NCBI RefSeq assembly: GCF_003254745.1 | Contig: NZ_QKXH01000011.1 | Coordinates: 62,001-126,000 of the forward strand | Direction of reading: 5' to 3' | DNA: 64,000 bases | Source: Flavobacterium aquariorum | GTDB lineage: Bacteria; Bacteroidota; Bacteroidia; Flavobacteriales; Flavobacteriaceae | Shown: positions 41,701-49,949 of the stretch, in pieces | How the letters are laid out: each line of letters starts with the position of its first letter | How positions within the stretch are numbered: the first letter of the stretch is position 1 | The notes under the pieces: model-generated | Seen by the model: only the letters and a program-made list of their open reading frames with translations | What the model was told of the DNA's origin: nothing | Databases searched by the model: none | Translations under genes and position numbers: made by a program

Positions 41701-42315
41701 TTAAAATAATCCATTCAACTCGGCATCAATTCGATTAATGATATTCCCTAAGTCTTCCGGATTATCAACAAAATTGATATTATCAACATCAATAATCATA
41801 ATCTTCCCTTTGTTATAAGTATGCACCCAAGCTTCATAACGCTCGTTAAGACGACTTAAATAGTCAATAGAGATTGTGTTTTCGTATTCGCGACCACGCT
41901 TGTGAATTTGCCCCACTAAATTTGGAATAGAGCTTCTTAAATAGATCAACAAATCAGGTGCCTTGACAAGAGATTCCATCAATTCAAAAAGAGAAGAATA
42001 ATTTTCAAAATCACGATGAGTCATTAACCCCATAGCATAAAGATTGGGAGCAAAAATATGGGCATCTTCATAAATAGTTCTATCCTGAATTATTTTTTTT
42101 CCACTTTCTCGGATTTGCATTACCTGACGAAAACGACTATTCAAGAAATAAATTTGCAAATTAAACGACCAACGTTCCATCTGATGGTAAAAATCATCTA
42201 GGTATGGATTGTCAACTACTTCTTCAAAATGAGGTTCCCATTTAAAATGTTTGGCTAACAAACGGGTTAATGTCGTCTTTCCTGATCCTATGTTTCCTGC
42301 TATAGCTATGTGCAT
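41701..42315 (-). CDS. Deoxynucleoside kinase
   Basis: A 204-residue dNK-family kinase. The P-loop GNIGSGKTT is at residues 7-15, followed by EEVVDNPYLDDFYHQMERWSFNLQIYFLNSRF, QDRTIYEDAHIFA (the DRS-like motif) and the LID arginines in HKRGREYE. It phosphorylates deoxynucleosides for salvage; which base it prefers cannot be seen. It has its own ATG just after a 283-base gap with two hairpins. Confidence 0.92.
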   Translation of the reverse strand: MHIAIAGNIGSGKTTLTRLLAKHFKWEPHFEEVVDNPYLDDFYHQMERWSFNLQIYFLNSRFRQVMQIRESGKKIIQDRTIYEDAHIFAPNLYAMGLMTHRDFENYSSLFELMESLVKAPDLLIYLRSSIPNLVGQIHKRGREYENTISIDYLSRLNERYEAWVHTYNKGKIMIIDVDNINFVDNPEDLGNIINRIDAELNGLF

Positions 42316-42468
42316 TATAGTATTGAGATTTTAGTTTTGGTATATTTGAGGTTGTAAAAATAGATAAAATTTAGTCTTAGCAATAGTATTTCAACAATGA
42401 TTTTTCAAAAATTAAATCTACATTTAACAAACGCAACCATTAAGGATTTATTCCTCCATGCAGTGCTT

Positions 42469-42502
42469 TTATTCAAAAAAATAAGTAGTGTTTTTTGAAT
42501 AA
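42469..42502. repeat. 12-bp inverted repeat upstream of dNK gene
   Basis: TTATTCAAAAAA (42469-42480) and TTTTTTGAATAA (42491-42502) are exact complements with a 10-base loop; possibly a second terminator behind the protease gene. Confidence 0.6.
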
Positions 42503-42540
42503 ACGACAACCGAAAATTTCAAGCAGATGACCAATAAATC

Positions 42541-42580
42541 AAAAAAGCAGAATATCACAACGTAGATAATCTGCTTTTTT
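42541..42580 (-). terminator. Terminator of tail-specific protease 1
   Basis: AAAAAAGCAGAATAT...ATAATCTGCTTTTTT forms a long stem whose minus-strand side ends in a U-run, 19 bases after the protease stop. Confidence 0.85.
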
Positions 42581-42598
42581 AATTTCAAATTTGCGTTT

Positions 42599-44755
42599 TT
42601 ATGATTTAACTAGCTTTCCTTTTTTATCAATAGGAATGTTCGTTTTTACAATTGATTTTAGCTGTAAATCGTCCAAAACATTTAATGCTTCCTCAACATA
42701 AATATCTTTCGATAAACTTTCGTGCCACCTTTCTCTTTTTTCTTTTAGGATCGGGTCTTTACTGATTCCTTCTAATTCATAAGGCAGAGAAGTAAATTTC
42801 AAATTATTTTTATAATCAACAATTGGCTTAAATTTTTTGGAAGCCTCTTCAATTTGATTCTGTTCCGATTTAAATTTATCTAGGTTTAAGCTATAATTAT
42901 TTTCAGCACTTCTGCTATCCATCCATTTAGCATTTTCTTCAATTAATTTAAATTGAACATTATTTTCAATCCTCTTTTTGCTCTTAATAATTGCTTGGTC
43001 AAATTTTGAAGTATTATTCCAAACCGTATAAAGAGCTGGATCAATTTTATCCCATGCCAATGCATGCACTTGATCACGTTCTCCCATTTTTAAATAAGCA
43101 TAACGATCTGGCATAACCACATCACTGCTTACTCCTTCTAATTGGGTTGAACCACCATTAATTCTGTAAAATTTTTGAATAGTAGTTTTCAAGGCTCCAA
43201 AATCTCCATATGCACTATTCTTAATATATTGATTCAGGTCAATTACTCTTTGAACAGTTCCTTTACCATAGGTTTGTTTACTGCCAACTATTATCCCTCT
43301 TTTATAATCCTGCATAGCAGCTGCTAGAATCTCTGATGCTGATGCTGAAAATTCATTTACCATAATTACCAATGGACCATCCCATTCAATTTTTTTATCG
43401 GTATCATACAGAATTTCTTTTTTTACTGCTGATCTAACCTGAACAATAGGGCCTTCTTCTATAAACAAACCAGCAATATTTATAACTGCCTCCAAAGAAC
43501 CTCCCCCATCATCACGTATATCAAGAACAATACCTTTCACGTCAGCTTTTTTCAAACGATCCACTTCTTGAGCCATATCTTTAGCCGCATCTCTTCCTTT
43601 TCCGTCTTTGTTTTCAAAATCAATATAAAATTTAGGCAAATAAATAACCCCATATTTTAAACCATTTTTCTCAACAACACTTGATTTTACATACGTTTCT
43701 TCAATCTCAACAATATCTCTAATGATCGGAATAATTTGTATAGTACCATCTGTTTTTTTTACTGTAAGACGAACCTCAGAACCTTTTGGTCCTTTTATTT
43801 TTTTTATAACATCTGCCAAACGCATTCCTACTATATCTACAGGAGCACCATTAGATTGAGCTACTTTAATAATTAAATCTCCTTTTTCCAGTTGTTTCCC
43901 TCTCCACGCTGGTCCTCCAGAAATAAGTTCTAAGACTTCAATGTAATCGTTTTTCTTTTGTAACTGAGCGCCAATGCCTTCAAATTTACCACTTATGCTT
44001 ACATCAAATTTTTCTTTTTCATCTGGGGCGAAATAAGAAGTATGTGGGTCAAATTGAACCATAATAGAATTGATATACAATGTAAACCAATCTTCTCTTT
44101 TTAATTCATTCATAGCTCCAAAAGACTCATACAATGACTTCATTGAGGTTTCTCTTGTTTCTTTTTCCAATACAGCTTCTGATTTTACAACATAAGCAGG
44201 ATTTTTATTTTTTTTATCTTCTTCTAATTTCTGTTTTTCGGTTAAAGAAGAAAGCGTAGATAACTTAATTTGTTTTCTCCATTTGTCTTTCAGTTCAGTA
44301 TTATTTTTAGCATACGGAGCTTTTTCATAGTCAACATTGAAATTTTCTTCAATTTTATAATCAAAAGGAGTGCTTAAAATCTCTTTGACCATTTTATTCT
44401 TCTCTTCCGTACGAAGCATCAAACGATCGTAAGTAAGATTAAAGAAAGTCAAATCTTTAGTCGTTAACTGATCATCCAACTCAAATTCGTATTTGGAAAA
44501 CTCATTTATATCCGACTGCAGGAAAAACCGTTTGGAAGGATCCAAAGCTTCTATATACTCTTTGTATACTCCTTTTGAAAAATTATCATCAACTGCTATA
44601 GGACTATAATGTCCTTTCTTTATTACGAACATCAATAATTCCAATAGCAATTTGTCTTTATCCGGATCAACTATTTTTTTTGAATTTATACTAAAGGCAA
44701 ATAAGGTAGCCGAAAGGCATACTACAGCTATGAGTTTTATATAATTTCTTTTCAT
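42599..44755 (-). CDS. C-terminal (tail-specific) processing protease, paralogue 1
   Basis: A 718-residue Prc/CtpA-family periplasmic protease. It has a signal peptide (start at 44755, MKRNYIKLIAVVCLSATLFAFS), an N-terminal helical region, a PDZ domain (FEGIGAQLQKKNDYIEVLELISGGPAWRG region) and the S41 core with LDIRDDGGGSLEAV. The Ser-Lys dyad is Ser472 in SASASEI and Lys498 in TYGKGTVQ. A long C-terminal domain follows. It cleaves tagged or misfolded envelope proteins. A close paralogue lies at 45077-47230, 321 bases upstream. An earlier ATG at 44809 is possible but would spoil the signal peptide. Confidence 0.93.
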   Translation of the reverse strand: MKRNYIKLIAVVCLSATLFAFSINSKKIVDPDKDKLLLELLMFVIKKGHYSPIAVDDNFSKGVYKEYIEALDPSKRFFLQSDINEFSKYEFELDDQLTTKDLTFFNLTYDRLMLRTEEKNKMVKEILSTPFDYKIEENFNVDYEKAPYAKNNTELKDKWRKQIKLSTLSSLTEKQKLEEDKKNKNPAYVVKSEAVLEKETRETSMKSLYESFGAMNELKREDWFTLYINSIMVQFDPHTSYFAPDEKEKFDVSISGKFEGIGAQLQKKNDYIEVLELISGGPAWRGKQLEKGDLIIKVAQSNGAPVDIVGMRLADVIKKIKGPKGSEVRLTVKKTDGTIQIIPIIRDIVEIEETYVKSSVVEKNGLKYGVIYLPKFYIDFENKDGKGRDAAKDMAQEVDRLKKADVKGIVLDIRDDGGGSLEAVINIAGLFIEEGPIVQVRSAVKKEILYDTDKKIEWDGPLVIMVNEFSASASEILAAAMQDYKRGIIVGSKQTYGKGTVQRVIDLNQYIKNSAYGDFGALKTTIQKFYRINGGSTQLEGVSSDVVMPDRYAYLKMGERDQVHALAWDKIDPALYTVWNNTSKFDQAIIKSKKRIENNVQFKLIEENAKWMDSRSAENNYSLNLDKFKSEQNQIEEASKKFKPIVDYKNNLKFTSLPYELEGISKDPILKEKRERWHESLSKDIYVEEALNVLDDLQLKSIVKTNIPIDKKGKLVKS

Positions 44756-45018
44756 ATGTAACATGTTATTTTTGATTTCCCGATAGCACTCGGGACGGGA
44801 TAAATTCACTTCTACGTGTTTGCATTTGCGACCTTTTTTTTTGATCTTATTCTTTGCATGAAGCTAAAGTATTTTCTAAAATACATTAAAAACTATGCCA
44901 AATATATTGACTGCTAGCTAATATTTTGTTAAAGATATAAATTAGTTTTTTCAACTTAAACAAATCAACAGAATGAAAAGCTGTTTATTCCATTATTTAA
45001 CATTTTATGTTTTTATCC

Positions 45019-45051
45019 ATAAAAAAAACGCTTCAAAAATTGAAGCGTTTC
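45019..45051 (-). terminator. Terminator of tail-specific protease 2
   Basis: AAACGCTTCAA / TTGAAGCGTTT with a 3-base loop, followed on the minus strand by eight U; 26 bases after the stop. Confidence 0.9.
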
Positions 45052-45076
45052 TTATTGCTATAGCAATATTTGAAAT

Positions 45077-47230
45077 TTATGATTTAACCAGTTTTCCTTT
45101 TTTATCACCCGGAATACTGGCTTTTACGATTGCTTTTGGTTGTAAATCATCCAAAACATTTAAAGCTTCTTCGACATAAATGTCTTTTGACAAACTTTCA
45201 TGCCATCTCTCTCTTTTTTCTTTCAAAACAGGATCTTTGGTGATTCCTTCTAATTCGTAAGGCAATGAAGTGAACTTCAAATTATTTTTATAATCAACAA
45301 TTGGCTTAAACTTTTTAGCAGTTTCTTCAATTTGATTTTGGGCCACTTTGAATTTATCTATATTCAAGCTATAATTATTTTCAGCACTTCTGCTGTCAAT
45401 CCATTTGGCATTTTCTTCGATTAATTTAAATTGAACATTATTTTCAATCCTTTTTTTACTGTTGATAATAGCTTGGTCAAATTTCGAAGTGTTAGTCCAA
45501 ACAGAATAAGGAGCTGGGTCGATTTTATCCCATGGCATTGCATTTTCTTCATCACGCTCTCCCATTTTTAAATAAGCATAACGATCCGGCATAACCACGT
45601 CGCTGCTTACTCCTTCTAATTGCGTTGAGCCACCATTAATTCTATAAAATTTCTGAGTGGTTGTTTTTAGTGCACCTAAATCACCAGCCGAACTATTACG
45701 AACAAATTGGTTCAAGTCAATTACATTTTGAACAGTTCCTTTTCCGTAGGTTTGTTTGCTTCCAATTATAATTCCTCTTTTGTAATCTTGGATAGCAGCT
45801 GCCAAAATCTCAGAAGCAGAAGCCGAAAATTCATTTACCATAATTACCAACGGTCCGTCCCATTCAATTTTTTTATCGGTATCGTATAATATTTCTTTTT
45901 TCTTACCCGCCGATTTTATTTGAACGATAGGTCCTTGCTCAATAAACAAACCTGCGATATCTACAACAGTTGACAAAGATCCACCACCATCATCACGGAC
46001 ATCAAGAACAATACCTTTCACCCCTGCTTTTTTCAAACGATCTACTTCTAGAGCAATATCCTTACCGGCATCTCTTCCGTCTTTATTTTCAAAGTCGATA
46101 TAAAATTTAGGCAGATATATAACCCCATATTTTAAACCATTTTTATCGACAACACTTGACTTGGCATAAGTTTCTTCTATCTCTACAATGTCTCTTATGA
46201 TCGAAATCACTTGAATAGTTCCATCTACTTTTTTCACGGTAAGACGAACTTCAGAACCTTTCGGCCCTTTGATTTTTTTAACTACATCATCCAAACGCAT
46301 CCCAACAACATCAACAGGAACACCATTCCCTTGAGCCACTTTCATCACCAAATCCCCTGCTTCCAATTGCTTTCCTCTCCAAGCCGGTCCACCTGAGATT
46401 AATTCTGAAATTTCAGTATAATCATTTTTCTTTTGCAATCTTGCTCCAATTCCTTCAAGCTTACCACTCATACTCACATCAAATCTTTCTTTTTCTTCAG
46501 GAGCAAAATAAGTGGTGTGCGGGTCAAATCGGGACATAATGGAATTAATGTACAATGTAAACCAATCATCTCTTTTTAAATCATTCATAAATCCAAAGGA
46601 CTCATTTAACGAATTCAAGGAACTTTCTCTAGTTTCTTTTTCTAAAACCGCATCCGATTTAGGAACATAGTTAGGCTCTTTTAATTTTTTATCCTCTTCC
46701 AATTTTTGCTTGTCCGTAAAAGACGATAATGTAGATAACTTTATTTGTTTTCTCCATTTTTCCTTTAGCTCTGTACTATTTTTAGCATAGGGAGCTTTGT
46801 CATAATCCACATTAAAATCCTCATCAGCACTATAGTCAAACGGTTTACTTAAAATGTCTTTAAATATTTTTTTACTTTCCTCCATACGAAGCATCAAACG
46901 ATCGTAAGTAAGATTAAAAAAAGTCAAATCTTTGTTATTCAATTGATCATCCAATTCCAATTCGAATTTAGAGAATTCATTAATATCCGACTGCAAGAAG
47001 AAACGTTTAGAAGGATCTAATGCAGCTATATAATCTTTGTAAACCCCTTTGGAAAAGCTATCATCAATAACGGCAGGATTATAATGTCCTTTTTCAATTA
47101 CAAATGTCAATATCTCCAAAAGCAGTTTGTCTCTCTCTGGATCAATCGATTTTTTTGAATTAATATTAAAGGCGAACAAGGTAGCCGAAAGGCATACCAC
47201 AGCTATGAGTATTTTATAATTTCTTTTCAT
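45077..47230 (-). CDS. C-terminal (tail-specific) processing protease, paralogue 2
   Basis: A 717-residue protein closely similar, over its full length, to the one at 42599-44755. It shares the signal peptide core (IAVVCLSATLFAF), the PDZ region, LDVRDDGGGSLSTV, the SASASEI serine and TYGKGTVQ lysine, and a C terminus ending DKKGKLVKS in both. Both copies keep the catalytic dyad. Differences are scattered substitutions and small indels, which points to an older tandem duplication. The start at 47230 is chosen for the signal peptide. Confidence 0.93.
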   Translation of the reverse strand: MKRNYKILIAVVCLSATLFAFNINSKKSIDPERDKLLLEILTFVIEKGHYNPAVIDDSFSKGVYKDYIAALDPSKRFFLQSDINEFSKFELELDDQLNNKDLTFFNLTYDRLMLRMEESKKIFKDILSKPFDYSADEDFNVDYDKAPYAKNSTELKEKWRKQIKLSTLSSFTDKQKLEEDKKLKEPNYVPKSDAVLEKETRESSLNSLNESFGFMNDLKRDDWFTLYINSIMSRFDPHTTYFAPEEKERFDVSMSGKLEGIGARLQKKNDYTEISELISGGPAWRGKQLEAGDLVMKVAQGNGVPVDVVGMRLDDVVKKIKGPKGSEVRLTVKKVDGTIQVISIIRDIVEIEETYAKSSVVDKNGLKYGVIYLPKFYIDFENKDGRDAGKDIALEVDRLKKAGVKGIVLDVRDDGGGSLSTVVDIAGLFIEQGPIVQIKSAGKKKEILYDTDKKIEWDGPLVIMVNEFSASASEILAAAIQDYKRGIIIGSKQTYGKGTVQNVIDLNQFVRNSSAGDLGALKTTTQKFYRINGGSTQLEGVSSDVVMPDRYAYLKMGERDEENAMPWDKIDPAPYSVWTNTSKFDQAIINSKKRIENNVQFKLIEENAKWIDSRSAENNYSLNIDKFKVAQNQIEETAKKFKPIVDYKNNLKFTSLPYELEGITKDPVLKEKRERWHESLSKDIYVEEALNVLDDLQPKAIVKASIPGDKKGKLVKS

Positions 47231-47404
47231 AAAGCTAATAATAGAATTCATCAATTTTTTTATCTAAGTTACATTAAAAACTATGCCACCCCCCTAGATA
47301 CCTGCATAATTTTTTGTTAAAGGTATAAAATTGATTTTTTAAGTTTCAAAAATTAAACCCAAAAAATATATTTTATTTGTTCGCAATATAAGATTTTGTG
47401 TTAG

Positions 47405-47412
47405 TACATTTG
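47405..47412 (+). promoter_or_regulatory. Candidate -7 element of surE
   Basis: TACATTTG, an exact TAnnTTTG match 51 bases before the ATG; a TTTG lies 25 bases upstream. Confidence 0.5.
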
Positions 47413-47462
47413 TTTTCGAAGTCAAAATTTATGAAAAATTATATATTTTTAACAGCAATTAA

Positions 47463-48242
47463 ATGAAAAATGAAAGGCCTTTAATACTAATTACAAATGA
47501 CGATGGTGTCTCTGCTCCGGGCATAAGAGCTTTGATCGAAGTAATGGCAACAATAGGCGATGTTGTTATTGTCGCACCAGATAAACCACAAAGTGCCATG
47601 GGTCATGCCATTACCATAAACGACACTTTATATCTCAATAAAATTTCAAAAGACACAGATGCAATCACAGAATACAGCTGTTCAGGAACTCCTGTAGATT
47701 GTGTTAAAATAGCCGTACACGAAATTTTAAAACGAAAACCGGATCTTTGTGTATCTGGTATTAATCATGGTTCCAACTCATCCATAAATGTCATCTATTC
47801 CGGAACAATGAGTGCCGCTGTAGAAGCTGGAATCGAAGGTATTCAAGCAATTGGTTTCTCTTTATTGGATTATGATTGGAATGCCGATTTTGAACAAATC
47901 AAATCGTTTATCAAAACAATCACACTCGAAGTTTTGAAAAACAAACTGCCGGAAGGCGTTATTTTGAATGTAAATTTTCCCAAATTAAAGGAAAAAGAGA
48001 TCAAAGGAATTAAAATTTGCCGTCAAGCAAATGCCCTTTGGACGGAAAAATTTGACAAACGACAAACCCCTCAAGGCAAAGATTACTACTGGCTTACCGG
48101 AGAATTTGTTAATCAGGACAAAGGAGAAGACACAGATGAATGGGCATTACATAATGGATTTATTTCGATAGTCCCTGTACAATTTGACCTAACCGCACAT
48201 CATGCAATACAAAACTTAACCAAAAGAGATTGGAATGAATAA
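47463..48242 (+). CDS. surE: 5'/3'-nucleotidase SurE
   Basis: A 259-residue metal-dependent phosphatase. The motif ITNDDGVSAPG (metal ligands Asp13-Asp14) is followed by VVIVAPDKPQSAMGHAIT and SGINHGSNSSINVIYSGTMSAAVEA. It dephosphorylates nucleoside monophosphates. Its 3' end overlaps the next ORF by eight bases. Confidence 0.95.
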   Translation: MKNERPLILITNDDGVSAPGIRALIEVMATIGDVVIVAPDKPQSAMGHAITINDTLYLNKISKDTDAITEYSCSGTPVDCVKIAVHEILKRKPDLCVSGINHGSNSSINVIYSGTMSAAVEAGIEGIQAIGFSLLDYDWNADFEQIKSFIKTITLEVLKNKLPEGVILNVNFPKLKEKEIKGIKICRQANALWTEKFDKRQTPQGKDYYWLTGEFVNQDKGEDTDEWALHNGFISIVPVQFDLTAHHAIQNLTKRDWNE

Positions 48243-48507
48243 AACAGACTTACTCATCGGATTCATAATAGGAATTTTAGCTTCCCTCTTGGGAATGTTT
48301 TTGTACATTACACTTGTTGTTCACTCTGGTTTTATGGCCGGAATCCAATCCATGAAAAACGAAGGACATCTTGGTAAAATTGTCACCCTAGGATCAATAA
48401 TGGATTTAATTGCTTTCGGAATTTTACTAAAAATGAATAAAGAAATTATGGCAAGAGGTGTCGTTTTGGCAGTTATCATGCTCACTATTGTTACTTTGTT
48501 TTTATAG
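48235..48507 (+). CDS. Small membrane protein after surE, unknown
   Basis: A 90-residue protein with three likely membrane helices (about 6-28, 44-62 and 68-88). It overlaps surE by eight bases and is probably co-translated with it. I recognise no family. A hairpin with weak terminator character follows. Confidence 0.7.
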   Translation: MNKTDLLIGFIIGILASLLGMFLYITLVVHSGFMAGIQSMKNEGHLGKIVTLGSIMDLIAFGILLKMNKEIMARGVVLAVIMLTIVTLFL

Positions 48508-48525
48508 CAACTAAGACTCTAAGTT

Positions 48526-48584
48526 ACTGAGATTCTAAGTTTTTTTAAATTGTCTGTTAAGTCTTAGCAACTTAGAATCTTAGT
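48526..48584. repeat. 16-bp imperfect inverted repeat, surE-lpxB gap
   Basis: ACTGAGATTCTAAGTT (48526-48541) and AACTTAGAATCTTAGT (48569-48584) pair with one G-U; T runs follow both arms. A partial third copy of the CTAAG..CTAAG pattern is at 48511-48525. Confidence 0.65.
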
Positions 48585-48602
48585 TTTTTAGCATCTAAAT
48601 AT

Positions 48603-48610
48603 TATCTTTG
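48603..48610 (+). promoter_or_regulatory. Candidate -7 element of lpxB
   Basis: TATCTTTG matches TAnnTTTG exactly, 23 bases before the lpxB ATG. Confidence 0.5.
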
Positions 48611-48632
48611 TTCATCCAAAAAAAACACAAAA

Positions 48633-49745
48633 ATGAAATACTATATTATTGCAGGAGAAGCTTCTGGAGACTTACATGGTTCCAATTTGATGAAAGCACT
48701 CTATGAAGAAGACCCAAATGCCGACATCCGTTTTTGGGGCGGCGATTTGATGCAAAATGTAGGTGGCACTTTAGTAAAACACTATCGCGAATTGGCATTC
48801 ATGGGGTTTATCGAGGTGGCGTTCAACTTGAAAACTATTTTGAATAACATCACTATTTGCAAAAACGACATTACGCAATTCAAACCGGATGTGATTATTT
48901 ACATCGATTATCCCGGTTTCAACATGCGAATTGCCAAATGGGCGAAACAAGTCGGATATAAAAACCATTATTATATTTCCCCACAAATTTGGGCTTGGAA
49001 AGAAAACCGAATCACGGCCATCAAGCATGACATTGACAAAATGTATGTGATCTTGCCATTCGAAAAAGACTTTTACGAAGTCAAACATAAATTCCCAGTT
49101 GAATTTGTCGGTCATCCGTTGATTGATGCCATCCACAACCAATCGGGTGTTGATGCTAATACGTTCAGAAGCGAAAACCAATTGTCCGATAAACCTATTA
49201 TCGCCATTTTACCCGGAAGCCGAAAACAGGAAATCAGCAAAATGCTGTCGGTGATGCTGAGCGTTGTCAAAGATTTTCCCGATTATCAATTTGTAATTGC
49301 AGGAGCGCCAAGCCAGGAATTATCATTTTATCAGCAGTTCATTTCTGGTGAAAACATAAAATTCGTTTCAAATAAAACCTATGCTTTATTGCGCAACGCT
49401 ACCGCCGCACTAGTGACCTCAGGAACGGCCACACTCGAAACAGCTCTTTTCAAAGTTCCAGAAGTCGTTTGCTACAAAGGCAGTTGGGTTTCCTATCAAA
49501 TAGCCAAACGCATCATCACCCTAAAATACATTTCGCTCGTTAACCTAATCATGGACAGGGAAGTTGTCACCGAATTGATTCAGGACCATTGCTCCACCAA
49601 GCGAATTAAGGAAGAATTGACTAAAATCCTGGAACCTAATTACCGCAAAAAATTACTCGAAAACTACGATTTGCTCCAAGAGAAACTAGGCGGAATAGGC
49701 GCCAGCAAAAAAACAGCGCATCTAATTGTTACCTCCATAAAATAA
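48633..49745 (+). CDS. lpxB: Lipid-A-disaccharide synthase
   Basis: A 370-residue glycosyltransferase (GT19) that joins UDP-diacylglucosamine and lipid X, a step of lipid A synthesis on the inner membrane. YYIIAGEASGDLHGSNLMKAL, FVGHPLIDAI and LPGSRKQEISKML are diagnostic, as is LVTSGTATLETAL near residue 265. It confirms a Gram-negative envelope. Confidence 0.96.
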   Translation: MKYYIIAGEASGDLHGSNLMKALYEEDPNADIRFWGGDLMQNVGGTLVKHYRELAFMGFIEVAFNLKTILNNITICKNDITQFKPDVIIYIDYPGFNMRIAKWAKQVGYKNHYYISPQIWAWKENRITAIKHDIDKMYVILPFEKDFYEVKHKFPVEFVGHPLIDAIHNQSGVDANTFRSENQLSDKPIIAILPGSRKQEISKMLSVMLSVVKDFPDYQFVIAGAPSQELSFYQQFISGENIKFVSNKTYALLRNATAALVTSGTATLETALFKVPEVVCYKGSWVSYQIAKRIITLKYISLVNLIMDREVVTELIQDHCSTKRIKEELTKILEPNYRKKLLENYDLLQEKLGGIGASKKTAHLIVTSIK

Positions 49746-49766
49746 TTTTAAAATATTTTGGAGGTG

Positions 49767-49880
49767 CCCCCGTTAAAAAAATGGGTTTACTCATCGCGTC
49801 GCTTATAGAGCCCATTTTCTTAACGGGGTCAGGCTATCCGCGCTACTTCGGTAGCTTGCTTCTATCCTTCACCCATGAAA
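49767..49880 (+). repeat. Structured intergenic element with UUCG hairpin
   Basis: CCCCGTTAAAAAAATGGG (49768-49785) pairs with CCCATTTTCTTAACGGGG (49811-49828) in an almost perfect 18-bp stem over a 25-base loop. It is followed by TCAGGCTATCCG and a tight hairpin GCTAC-TTCG-GTAGC (49842-49855). It is GC-richer than its surroundings. Its look is that of a dispersed flavobacterial repeat or a small structured RNA. It lies between lpxB and comEC and has no coding function that I can see. Confidence 0.65.
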
Positions 49881-49949
49881 AACGGACAATCCTAAGGAGA
49901 TTCTCTGTAAAAGAACTTATTTCTTACAAAATATTTGTATTTTGGCATT

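Noticed and set aside
44779-44800. Short CCCGATAGCACTCGGGA hairpin before protease 1
   Set aside because: Small stem without U-tail; could form by chance and would only matter if the earlier ATG were used.
48511-48600. CRISPR-like repeat (CTAAG repeats)
   Set aside because: Copies are inverted and irregular with no spacers; it is a hairpin.
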